Part shown: piece after piece, positions 8,320-17,756 of the stretch | How the letters are laid out: every line of letters starts with the position of its first letter | How positions within the stretch are numbered: the stretch's first letter is position 1 | From: Fonticula alba | Taxonomy: Eukaryota; Opisthokonta; Rotosphaerida; Fonticulaceae | Reading direction: 5' to 3' | Assembly (NCBI RefSeq): GCF_000388065.1 | Contig: NW_009242974.1 | Span: 494,882 to 517,067 of the forward strand | Length of the DNA stretch: 22,186 bases | The notes under the pieces: model-generated | What the model was told of the DNA's origin: nothing | What the model saw: the letters and a program-made list of their open reading frames with translations, nothing else | The model's database searches: none | Position numbers and translations under genes: made by a program

Positions 8320-9969
8320 ATGGACTGCTGCAATCCCTGGATTGAATCGCTCCTAAGTTGCTTTACTGGTTCCACTTCGAGCGACGACGACCGCCGCCAT
8401 CCCCCCCGGCCAGCGGCTCTTCCCGACTGGCGGCGTGCCGAGCAAGAACGCGATCCGGCCGATTTCCGCCCGGAGAAGGCTGACCCCGCGCGTAAGGAGT
8501 CTGCCCTCGGTGTTTCACTGTCGCGTGGCAGCCTCGCCCAAGGCCCCGGTTCCTCGGCCTCCCTCCACCGGCTGAGTGTGTACGACGCCCGGCCCGCGCA
8601 GCCAGCAGCCCCGGAGGGCCTTGTTTCCCGGTCGGCCAGTGGCCTGAGCCTGCACCAAGCACAGCAGCACCCCTCGCCCTCGGCGTCTGCCTCGTCCAGT
8701 CAGCTTGCCCGAGCCAAGTCCGTCACGCCCAAAGCCCGGGCAAGGGAGTCCGAGCTTTCTCGATCCGGGTCGTCGCAGCTCCTGCGCAAGGCCCTCCAAC
8801 GCACGCGAAACAAGATGGGCTCCAGTCTCCGCAAAGGCGGGGCCGAGGCATCGGCCTCCGGCGACCTGACCGCCGAGTGCAGCTCCTACAGCGTGGACGA
8901 CGGGCTGTCCATCACGCGGTCCTACTCGTGTGTGGTCGGTCGCAGCGGCGGCGGCGCCTCCTCCGACGCGTTGGCCGCCTCGGCGTCGGGCTCCGGCTCG
9001 TTGGCCGCGGCGGGGCGACAGGGCCCGGGGGCCCCCGGGCCCGGCTGGCCTGGGGCGCCATCGGGCCGCGCCAACGGCATAGTCTGGGCCAACACCCTGC
9101 TGACGGCCGACGAGCGTGCCGAATCGGAGTCCATGCTGAGCGAGTCGCGCGAGAGCACCTCTCGCATGGTGGCCTCCATCAACGAGACGTCCAAGGTGGC
9201 GGTCAACCTGTCGAAGAACCTGTACCAGCAGGGCGGTGCGTGTTTCTTTTTTTTTTTTTGGCCGCGCCCCCTCCGCACGCCGATGTGTCTGGGCATGCGT
9301 GTGGCGGTGTCGGGTGTCGGGTGTCCTGTTTTTTTTCTTCTGTGTGCCAGCGATCGCTCCCCTCCCCAGAGCCCGGCTTGCCGCATTGTCCTTCGCCCGC
9401 TCCCCCCCTCCCTCCCCCCCTTGCGCCGCACTGACCCTCTCCGCATGTGCATCGGCCGGGTCCGGGAAACAGAGCAAATCGACCGGATTTCCGGCATGCA
9501 GGACGAAATGGAAGGCATGTTGGTGGACGCGGACCGCGATTCGAAGAAGGTCAGCAGCTTCTGGCGCGGGGTCTTCCGCCGGAGCAGCAAGCGTTCCAGC
9601 TCCGGCGAGCTGTCCTCTTCTTCCGGCGGCGCCCCGGCGGCCTCCAAGGCGGCCGGCCGAGCTGGCAACCTGACGGAGGTCCCCCGGCCGGGGACCCGCG
9701 CAGCTCAGGTCAGCTCCATGAAGGCGCTGGCCATCGCTGAGGCCGGGTCTCGGCGTCCAACCAACGAGGCCGGCGATTTGTTGGCCCGGTCCAACCGCGA
9801 CATTGACGAGGGCCTGGACACGGTGTCCGGCTGCCTGGACGCCCTGCGCGATGCCTCCATCGGCTTGGGCCTGGAGCTGGACCGTCAGAACAGCGCGCTC
9901 GGGGACATCACCGTGCGCGCGGTCCGTCACAAGGAGAAGCTCAAGCAGATCACCCACCGACTCAAGTAG
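8320..9969 (+). CDS. SNAP-25/Sec9-like Qbc-SNARE with long N-terminal extension
   Basis: Supplies the Qb and Qc helices of a membrane-fusion SNARE complex. Exons are 8320-9235 and 9473-9969; the 237-bp intron (GTGCGT donor, CTGAC branch site, ACAG acceptor) has no in-frame stop. Its removal joins the first SNARE motif into NLYQQGEQIDRI, the SNAP-25 signature. The product is 470 aa. Residues 1-15 carry Cys3, Cys4 and Cys14 among hydrophobic residues, a likely acylation anchor. Residues about 16-260 are Ser/Ala/Arg-rich and look disordered, as in yeast Sec9. Qb spans roughly 264-330 with zero-layer Gln304; Qc spans roughly 405-470 with zero-layer Gln444. The linker has no cysteine cluster, unlike SNAP-25. 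No transmembrane segment. ATG 8320 is the first in frame, in a good context. It could be an exocytic Sec9-type or a SNAP-29-type protein. Confidence 0.87.
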   Translation: MDCCNPWIESLLSCFTGSTSSDDDRRHPPRPAALPDWRRAEQERDPADFRPEKADPARKESALGVSLSRGSLAQGPGSSASLHRLSVYDARPAQPAAPEGLVSRSASGLSLHQAQQHPSPSASASSSQLARAKSVTPKARARESELSRSGSSQLLRKALQRTRNKMGSSLRKGGAEASASGDLTAECSSYSVDDGLSITRSYSCVVGRSGGGASSDALAASASGSGSLAAAGRQGPGAPGPGWPGAPSGRANGIVWANTLLTADERAESESMLSESRESTSRMVASINETSKVAVNLSKNLYQQGGACFFFFFWPRPLRTPMCLGMRVAVSGVGCPVFFLLCASDRSPPQSPACRIVLRPLPPSLPPLRRTDPLRMCIGRVRETEQIDRISGMQDEMEGMLVDADRDSKKVSSFWRGVFRRSSKRSSSGELSSSSGGAPAASKAAGRAGNLTEVPRPGTRAAQVSSMKALAIAEAGSRRPTNEAGDLLARSNRDIDEGLDTVSGCLDALRDASIGLGLELDRQNSALGDITVRAVRHKEKLKQITHRLK

Positions 9970-10026
9970 CTGCCTGCCTCTGTGCCCGAGCTGCCGCGCC
10001 CCGTCCCGGCACCTCTCTTCCTCGCC

Positions 10027-10061
10027 GCGCCCCGCGCCCCGCGCCCCGCGCCCCGCGCCCC
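10027..10061. repeat. (GCGCCCC)5 heptamer tandem repeat
   Basis: Five perfect 7-bp units about 60 bp after the SNARE stop codon, so probably in its 3' UTR. Confidence 0.9.
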
Positions 10062-10540
10062 GGATGAGGCCAACAGCAGACCAGTGCATGAGTGTGCCAA
10101 TCCAGTTGCATGGTACCTCGCCGCGCCGCCCCCCCTGTGCTGGGCCAACACTTGCGTCTGTGGCCTTCTCCTCCCCCCCCCCCCCCTCGCCGTTCTTGTG
10201 GTCCTCTGTCCTTGGTCGGGACGAGGGGCTGGTCGAGGGTCCAACCAATGTACTTCGCATGCACCTCCTCTATCTCCCCCTCCTCGCGTTGTTTGTGCTT
10301 CATTCGTGTGTTCCCTGGGTGCACACCTGGGGGGGGGGGGGGGGGGGCAGCGGGCGAGCAGCCGTATATGTTGTGGGGTAGAGGCCAAGGTGCGCCACAT
10401 GCCAACGTAGGCGTGGACCACAAAAGGGCGCCCGTCCTGGGCGGCGATCGGGACCGGAGGCCTGGGGCAGTTGCCGTGCCCGTGTTTCGCCGTCCCCCTC
10501 CGCCTGGACCCGTGTCCACTTTGTCTAGCCCCCTCCCCTC

Positions 10541-10588
10541 TCGCCACCTCGCCACCTCGCCACCTCGCCACCTCGCCACCTCGCCATC
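10541..10588. repeat. (TCGCCACC)n octamer tandem repeat
   Basis: Five perfect 8-bp units and a sixth with one changed base, 72-119 bp upstream of the UFC1 start codon; a promoter or 5' UTR minisatellite. Confidence 0.92.
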
Positions 10589-10659
10589 GCTCTCCGTCCC
10601 GGTCTCTCCCCCCATCCATCCCCCATCGCTCGGCGTCTACTCCTGATCCGCGCTTCATC

Positions 10660-11762
10660 ATGATTGATAGCCAGACAAAGGTCAGTCCCGGCCGGCGCCA
10701 CTTCCCGTTCTCCCCCTGTGTCCTCCCGCGCACGCTGACCTGTCCCCCCTCTCCCCCTGGTGGTCTCCTCCGTATCCGCCCACTCTCGTGCCTGCTTTCG
10801 GCTGGCTCTTTTCACAGAAGGAGGTCGAGAAGGTGTCGCTTTTGACCAGCCGGGCCGGGCCATTGGAGCTCGACCAGTGGCCGAACCGTCTGGCCGAGGA
10901 GTACCAGTCCTTGATTCAGGTGCGCGCGATCCGCCCGATGCAACGGCCCTAGCACCTCTGAGGGTGCCATGCAAGTGTACCTCCGCTCACCCCCCTGGCG
11001 GCTCTTGTTCGCGCCCCCTCCGGTTGACCACCAGCTCGTGAACTTCAACAAGGAGTCCGATGCAGACTTCTTCTCCATCGAGGCCAATGAGGCCGGGACC
11101 ATGTGCGTGGCCTCTTGCCCTGTTGCGTCATGTTGCATTTCCTCGATGGGGCTGCCTTCCCATCGTCCCCCACTAATCACCGTCTTCTCCAGCTGGACCG
11201 GCACGGCCTGGCACATCCACAACAGCGTGCGGTACTCCTTCGCCATCGAGCTGGTACTCTCCATCTCGTACCCCTTCTCCCCGCCGGAGATCCGAATCCC
11301 CGAGCTGGACGGCCTCTCGGTGAAGATGTACCGGTGCGTGCACCAGTCACTTCGGCCTCCTGTTGCTGTACCCCCTGCCCCGACATTCCACTCACCCCCT
11401 GCCGGTCCCCCCCCCTCTCTCTCTCTCTCTCTCTGCCCCGCCCCCACCCCTGGCATTTGGCTGGGCTACTCTCATCCCCTTGCATCCCGAAGCAACGGCC
11501 TCATTTGCACGAGTTCCCACTTTGAGCCGCTCTGGCGGAAGAATGCCCCGAAGTTTGGCATCGCCCACGCGCTCACCCTCGGCGTATGTCCCCCCCGCTG
11601 CTTGTCGCCCCCTCCAGCGCATCAGAGCCTAACCTTCTTTGCCATCCCCACATGTTCCGTCGCCTCCTGCCCTGCCTCCTTCCCGCCCCAACCCAGCTCA
11701 AGCCCTGGCTGTCGGTTGAAATCCCACTCCTGGTCGAGGAGGGGAAGATCACCCCCAAGTAA
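10660..11762 (+). CDS. UFC1: UFC1, E2 conjugating enzyme for UFM1
   Basis: Accepts UFM1 from the E1 UBA5 as a thioester and passes it to substrates with the E3 UFL1 in the UFMylation pathway (ER and ribosome quality control). Exons are 10660-10680, 10818-10919, 11035-11102, 11193-11333, 11493-11583 and 11697-11762; lengths sum to 489 nt, 162 aa, against 167 in human. Conserved blocks follow the family along the whole length: RLAEEYQSLIQ, the DFFSIEANEAGT strand, ISYPFSPPEI, IPELDG, then the active site NGLICTSSHF with Cys116, the same number as human. Family TAK (106-108) is SVK here, with Lys108 kept. HFEPLWRKNAPKFGIAHAL and KPWLSVEIP complete the fold. All six exons join in frame. The protein is shorter than human UFC1 at the C terminus and lacks its polar tail. 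Confidence 0.96.
11415..11434. repeat. (CT)10 microsatellite in a UFC1 intron
   Basis: Ten CT units in the 159-bp intron 11334-11492, on the sense strand. It lies about 60 nt before the acceptor, further upstream than a typical polypyrimidine tract. Confidence 0.9.
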
Positions 11763-12014
11763 TGGACACACCCATTCCAGGCCGCAAGTGCGGATCCCCT
11801 CCCCTGGAGCCATATCCTGCGAGCATGTCCCAGCATTTCAACGGAAAGGGGGATGACGAGGGGGGGGGGGGGGAGGCGGCGACACGCGAGTGGGGCGCGC
11901 GCCAGGTCTATACGTGAACTCCGGTCGTGGCTGTTGCCGAACGCCGAGGAGGGGGGGGGAGGGTTGGGGATGAGGAGGAGAGGACCCGGAAGGGCGGGGG
12001 AAGACGCGCGAGAA
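11763..12014. other. Short convergent intergenic region
   Basis: Only 252 bp separate the UFC1 stop (plus) and the helicase stop (minus), so the 3' UTRs probably overlap or nearly touch. It holds a G run at about 11859-11871 and no visible canonical poly(A) signal on either strand. Confidence 0.6.
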
Positions 12015-13625
12015 TCAGTGCCGATGGCGCTTGAAGTGCGGATGCTCCGGCTCGCCACCGCGAGGACGTTGGTGGTGGTGGTGGTGGTAAGGGGGGTGGT
12101 GGGCCCTCTTTCCACCAGGGGGAGGGCGACGGTAGTCCGGTGGCCCAGGGGCCCAGGAACCCGGCGTGGGCGGCGGCAACAGGGGAATGGCACCGGGAGG
12201 CGGGGGCAGAGACGGCATGCCCGACGCCGGGGCCGGGGGAAGGAGGGGTGCGCCTGGTGGCCGTCCTGGACCGGGGCCCATGCCCGGAGGCGGGGGCAAG
12301 ATCGGCACACGAGCCCCTCCGGGAGGCGGCAAGTAGGTCGGATGCGGGGAAAGAGCATGCCCGGGTGTCGGGCCGGGCGCAGACGCCCCGCCGGCCGGCA
12401 CATTGACCGGCGGCAAGGATGGCGGGGGCGCGGCGTTCGAGGGCCCGGCAGGCGAGCGGCGAGGTGCCTCCGGCTCCGGGGCCCATGTCATGATGGCCTT
12501 GCGCCGAGTGGCGTCATCAATCAACTCGCGCAACAGGCCGTGGCTCCTCAGGGTGTCAATGTGGCCGACAACGATTTGCATGAAACGCGCGCGGGTGAGG
12601 GCCACATTCAGGCGCTGCTGGTCGGCCACGAAGGACAGCGAGTCGGCCGACGGGTTTCCCCGCATGGTGGCCCGCACGCAGGAGAGCAGCATGATGTCCT
12701 TCTCCCGGCCCTGGAACCCGTCGACCGTGTTCACCTCGATGTCCCCCAGGTCCGGATTCATTTGGAGCTGTGCGCGGATCTCGAACACCTGGTCCTTGTA
12801 GGGGGTAATGATGCCAACGTGATCGGCGATCGAGAAGTCCAGCGCCGAGGCCAGGCGCTCGATGATGATGCGAATGGCCTGGGCTTCTTTGGCGTTGATG
12901 CGCGAGTGGGAGCCGACGTTGCGATGTTCCTGCGCGCGTGAGGATGGGGTGAGGGAAGGGGGAGGGGGGAGGGGGGTGAGACATCGTCGACAGGGAGACT
13001 GTGGGGTGATGTGCATGTGTGTGTGTGTGTGTGTGTATGTGGGGGGGGGGGCGGGGAGAGGAGCGGAGCGGGCTGAGAGAAATGCAAGGGAGACGGGAAA
13101 TGCACACGCACCTGGCCAGGCAGATCGATGAAGACGAATGGCCGGGTGAAGAGCGGGTGGTTGATGAAGCCAGGCCGGGAGCTGCGGACGGGACGGCGCA
13201 TGCGCATGTGAATGCGTGCGTGGGGGATGCAGGTGGGCGTGTGGCAAGGGAGTCAGGAAGAGAAGGGCCGGGGGGGGGGGGAGAGGGGGATGGGCAGGTG
13301 TGGAATGTGGTCCATGGGGCCGGGAAGGGGGGCGAGCGCACATCACCAGCGACGAGTCGCGAAGCTTGCCGTTGTAGAAAGTCCGCGAAGGGAAGGACGA
13401 GATCTCCGGGTGCATGCGGTACTGGACATCCAGGAAGTAGGTTTCATCCGGACGAATGGCATCCAGGCGCTCGAAGATACTGCGCTCGAAGCGGAAGGGC
13501 TGTGTAGCAGGCGGGGCCCAGCAGCAGGGCGCACAGGGACACCAGTGGCGGAGGCAAGAAGGCGAGAAATGCGCGCCGAGTCAGACACAGAGGGCATTGG
13601 ATGTTGCAAAATGGGCATGTATGCG

Positions 13626-13666
<41 letters not shown>

Positions 13667-16600
13667 GGACATGTGGGTTTGCGTGCGCACACTCAGGTTA
13701 TGCGACAAAACCGTGGCTGGCAGCTGCTTCGGATCGCCAACCAGGATAAAGCGTCGGGACTTAAAGCGCAGGGCCATCAGAACACTGGGCTCGGTGGCCT
13801 GGCCCGCTTCATCGACGATGATCGCGTCGAAGGTGGTCCCACGGGCCAGCTCGTCAAAGACATCCGAGCCGAGCAGGTTGAGGGTACTGGGGCACGGTGA
13901 GTGTGATGGGGCACGAGCGGCAGGGATCGGGAGGAGGGCCGGCCACAGGGTCGGTGAAGGGTGGCCGGGACATACCTGCAAATGACACGGCTCCGACGCA
14001 GGAGATCCTGCTTCCAGTGGAGTTTGCGCGTCTCTGGCCATTTGGTCGAAGGGCAAAAGGGACACAGGGCCAAAGTAAGTGGCATGCCCTGCACAAGGGA
14101 AAGAGCCCCCCCCGCCCCCCCTGTCCCGCGGAATAGTGCTCGCGCACAAAGCCCCCGCAACATACCGACATTCATCTGCCTCAGCAGCTCATCCAAGCTG
14201 TTGTCGCGGATCTGCTGATGGACCGTGTTGATGGCCTCCTGCCCGAGAACACGAATGGGCGTCAGGTCGCTGTTGCTCCGGCTGGACGCGATGCCCGAGA
14301 GGGAGGTCAGAAAGGGGAGCCAGCCATGTGGGCAGGTAAGACAAGGGGATGACGATGCCATCGCCATGGGCGGAGTCAAGCATGCACAGGAGGATGAGAC
14401 GGAGGGAGGAGCCAAGGAGGAAGGACAAACGCGAGGCGAGTGTTCAACACCAGCGGGGGAGGAACGCACAGCAGCCGAAGCATCACCTCATCGACCGCCA
14501 CATTGGAGTGAGAGCAGACCAGGATTTTCATGGTGTTTGACCGGCTGCTGTTGAGCATCTGACAAATGAGCTCCTTGATGACACGCGTCTTGCCGGTGCC
14601 CGGCGGGCCCTGAATCAGCATGAGCCCGGTGCTGTTGATGGCCCCCTCCATGGCGGCCACCTGTGAGGCATTGAACACCGGGTCATCGGTGTCGCCGGAG
14701 GCGGTACCCCGGCGCTCCTGCGCCGGGTAGCGATACTTAACCAGGGCAGGGGCACGGCCTGCCTTGCCGAGGATTTGCATCTCCAGCTGGCGGTCGACGG
14801 CGAAATTCTGCGACGCACATGTGTACATGGGAGAGAGAGAGAGAGAGAGAGCAGGGAGTCGGAGGCGAAGAGCCAGGGAGGGCAGGCATGATGAGGACCG
14901 GGTCAGCCAACAGGCACATGCCCCGCCGGGTGGCCATCAACGAAGGGGGCAAAAGGCAAAATGGAAGGAAGCCCAGGGCAGAGGGACCTTGAGCGCGCGG
15001 TACTCCAAAAAGAAGGCGACCACCGAGAGGAGGCGGGAAATCTCCCACTTCTGCATGCTGTAATTGGGGCCGAGCTTGCCGAAGATCGATCGGCACTCGA
15101 TCTGGCTGCGTTCATTGCTGATGCGCAGGATGGCCAGCAGGATGCCATGGTTGGCGCGCTGCTGCCGGTGGCTGGAGGCGCCATGCGGCGTCAAAATGAC
15201 CAGGTCCATTTCCGACACCTGGTTGAGGATCTTCGGGCAGTGGATGACCACATTGTCGAACTTCTTCCCCCGGGGGGAGGACACAATCTTGGCGGGGAAG
15301 CTGGTGCACGCGCGCGCGGGGAAAAAAAAAAAAGGGAGCAGGAGGACCAGCCCTGAGGGTCAGCGAGCAGGAACGCACGCCGGCGGCCGGCAGGGAGCAA
15401 CGGTGGCCGGCAGTCGGCACGTACAAGTCCGGCTTTGGGTAGTGCGTCATGCAGATGTTGGCCCGGGTCTCGTGCAGGAAGAGCGGCAGGAAGTAGTCCA
15501 GATACTGGCGTATCGAGTGGAAGCTGCACCAATGGGCAATGTCCGTCAGTGTTAACTGCGTCTTTGGCGTCAGAGTGACAGCGAGCGAGAGGGAGGAGGC
15601 AGGGCATGTACACGGAGGGAATGGTGCGAGGGGGCTTGGCCAGCTCCGCCGGCAGGGCGGGCTCCTTGCGGAAGATCAGACAGTCCATCGGCAGGGTCAG
15701 GACCGCCTCCCAGAACTCCTCATCCTCGGTGGAGTTCTCCGTGGTGGAGGGGGCCCGAATGAGGCAGCTGGAGGGGGGAGGGAGTTGCAAGCGAAGGTCA
15801 GGTGTTTTTTTGGACAATGGGTCTCTCGCCAGACAAGCCGGGGAAGGGGGATACCTGGCAGCCGGTCCGCCCGTCGAAAAGAGGGGCGTGGCCATGGGCC
15901 TCGAGGGCTGGAGCGAGGCACGCAGCATGGCGGTCGTCTTGCTCAATGAGCCTGCCGCGGGCCGGGGGAGGGGAACACTCGGGCGGCTGGGCGAGGAGGT
16001 GCCATAGAGCTACGGGGACCGGGGTCGGGTGCATTGGTCAGGGGGCGGGGGATGGGCAGGTGGCCGAACGCGGGCAGTGGCGAGCACATCCGCGCCCGAG
16101 GAGAGACGTACGGCCGCGAGGGTCGACGAGATGGAGGACTTCCTGGCCGGAGGGGGGTTCTTGATGACGGGCGCCGAGGCGGCCGCGGTGGGCAGGGAGG
16201 CCGGGCGCTTGAAGGTGACCGGCCTGGCGGCCGGGGCCTGCTCCTCGGGGTCCGAATCGGAGAAGCCGGCCTCGGGCGAGTCCGACAGGACGATGGCCTC
16301 ATCGCTGGAGTCGGAGTCGGAGCCGCTGGTCAGGATGACAGGCGAATCCGGGGCTAACCCCGGGGCCGGCGCCTCCACCGGCTCAGGAGTGCGAGGGCTA
16401 TCAGGCTCGGGCCGAGGGCCGACGGTGGTCCTGGACCCCGGGTCGGCTGCAGCACCGGGAGCAAGGGCCATCGACTCGGAGCTGGGAGCCGGCTCGGGGG
16501 ACGTGCTTAACTCGAGGGCATCCTCCGGGGAGGAGGTGAGCCCGGGCGGCGAGTCGGATGCGGACGCAGTCAGCGGCACGACCACAGCCGCACCGGTAGC

Positions 16601-17526
16601 ATTGGGGGCCGGACCGGCAACCGGCGTGGCAGCCGCTAAGACCACCGGCACGGCCACTGGCGGGGCAGCGGCCATCGGCGTCGACGCGGCGCCCCGGGTG
16701 TTGCCGGGCTCGGCGGCGGGTGTAGCGGCGGCTGGCCGGGCCGCGAGTGGCCCCGGCGGCGGGGCAATCGGCACGGTCACCGGCGATGGCGGGCGCCCAT
16801 CAGCCTGCACCAAGCGGGAGAGATCGATCAGCGTCGGCACGCGGGGAGGCTTGGCGGGGGTCGCCGGCGAGGAGTCCATCAAGTCGATGGTCAACTGATC
16901 CAACTCGTCCAGCCCCTCAACCGCGTCGTGGGGGATGCTGGCGGCACACGGGAGGACGCCGGCCGGCGGGGAGTCGGCCACCCGGGGGGCGGGGCCGGGC
17001 GCCGGGGCCGGGGCCGGGGCCGGCGCGACCATCATGTTCGCCAGCGGGCTCCGGGCCACTTGCGGGGAGGCCGGGGGGATGACGCCGGCCAATACCGCTG
17101 CAAGGGGGGAAAGGTTGTGGTCGACCGACTGCCGCCGCCGGGCCTGGGCATTCTGGAGGATGCTCTTGAGGGAGTTCACTTCCGAGAGGGCGTCATGCAG
17201 GCTGATGGACGACTGGCCGGCATCCGGGTCGGGCATGGGGGCCCGCTCAGCCGGGGCCGGGGTGCGCAGGGCAAGGGCACCGGCCGTGGTTGTGGACCGC
17301 CCCGCGGCAAGGGGCTCCAGGCCCATGGCCAGGGCGAGGGCCCGGTTGACCGGCGCCGGGTTGTCTGGCAAGCATGGGGTGATGCATGTGTGCGCATGCG
17401 TGCGTGAGATATGGCGATACGGCGGGCGGGCGGGGGCGGCGAGGGTGGGTGGGTGGGGGGGGGGGGGGGGGGAAGGGCAGAAGACGAACCGGCAGGCGGG
17501 GGCGGCGAGTCGGGCGGCACGCTCAT
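12015..17526 (-). CDS. Sen1/senataxin-like superfamily 1B helicase
   Basis: Predicted 5'-3' RNA/DNA helicase that unwinds R-loops and acts in transcription termination. Thirteen exons: 17526-17490, 17364-16112, 16009-15855, 15767-15612, 15523-15425, 15300-14988, 14807-14470, 14281-14166, 14033-13976, 13886-13691, 13499-13342, 13181-13112, 12929-12015; the sum is 1287 aa with every phase matching. Residues 1-430 are Pro/Ala/Ser-rich, with SUMO-interaction-like VIL and IVL motifs at 355-357 and 370-372 beside Ser/Asp/Glu runs. Helicase motifs: Q720, GPPGTGKT 738-745, DEAGQ 867-871, GDPKQLP 892-898, QYRMHPE, TVDGFQGREKD 1051-1061 and RLNVALTRAR 1089-1098. Exons 4-5 restore the pre-helicase pattern IPSVFHSIRQYLDYFLPLF. 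The last 150 or so residues are Pro/Gly-rich, ending His-rich and basic. An Upf1-like paralogue is less likely, because motif V and the region before it look like Sen1. Confidence 0.87.
13016..13051. repeat. (GT)n plus G-run in a helicase intron
   Basis: A GT tract (CA on the sense strand) followed by a G run of about 12, inside the intron 13111-12930. Confidence 0.85.
13629..13663. repeat. (GA)n microsatellite in a helicase intron
   Basis: About 15 AG units on the plus strand, read as CT on the sense strand of the helicase gene. It lies near the 5' end of the intron 13690-13500, about 30 nt after the donor. Confidence 0.92.
14830..14851. repeat. (GA)11 microsatellite in a helicase intron
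   Basis: Eleven GA units, CT on the sense strand, about 20-40 nt upstream of the acceptor at 14808 in the intron 14987-14808. This is where a polypyrimidine tract is expected, so it may act as one. Confidence 0.9.
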
Positions 17527-17704
17527 GCTCGCTGGGCAGGGGGTGCGCGGGCCGGGACGTGCCGCTCCTTCGGGCTCTCGGCTCGAGAGGCGCCCAGACA
17601 GAGGGGTGCAGACAGGGGTGGCGGAAAGCGGGAAGGCAAGGCAAGGGGAGGGGGCAGCAGGGTGGAGGCGAAGGGGACGGGGATGAGGTGGGGGGGGGGG
17701 GGGG

Positions 17705-17756
<52 letters not shown>

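Larger units (their letters stand above)
9970..10659. other. Intergenic spacer, SNARE 3' flank and UFC1 promoter
   Basis: 690 bp between two plus-strand genes. It contains a heptamer repeat at 10027-10061, C/G homopolymers near 10171-10186 and 10331-10347, and an octamer repeat at 10541-10588. Nothing else in it reads as coding, and I did not see an AATAAA signal after the SNARE stop. Confidence 0.55.

Noticed and set aside
10541-10588. CRISPR-like direct repeats
   Set aside because: Units are contiguous 8-bp repeats with no spacers in a eukaryotic intron-bearing region; it is a minisatellite.
11043-11583. Assignment as UBC12 or another ubiquitin-type E2
   Set aside because: There is no HPN motif. 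The active-site context, the SVK/TAK register and the overall blocks match UFC1 instead.
15950-16009. Alternative acceptor for helicase intron 2 at GGCAG near 15952
   Set aside because: It gives the wrong phase after the GTACGT donor, whereas the GTAG acceptor at 16011-16010 keeps phase 0 and has a CTGAC branch site just upstream.
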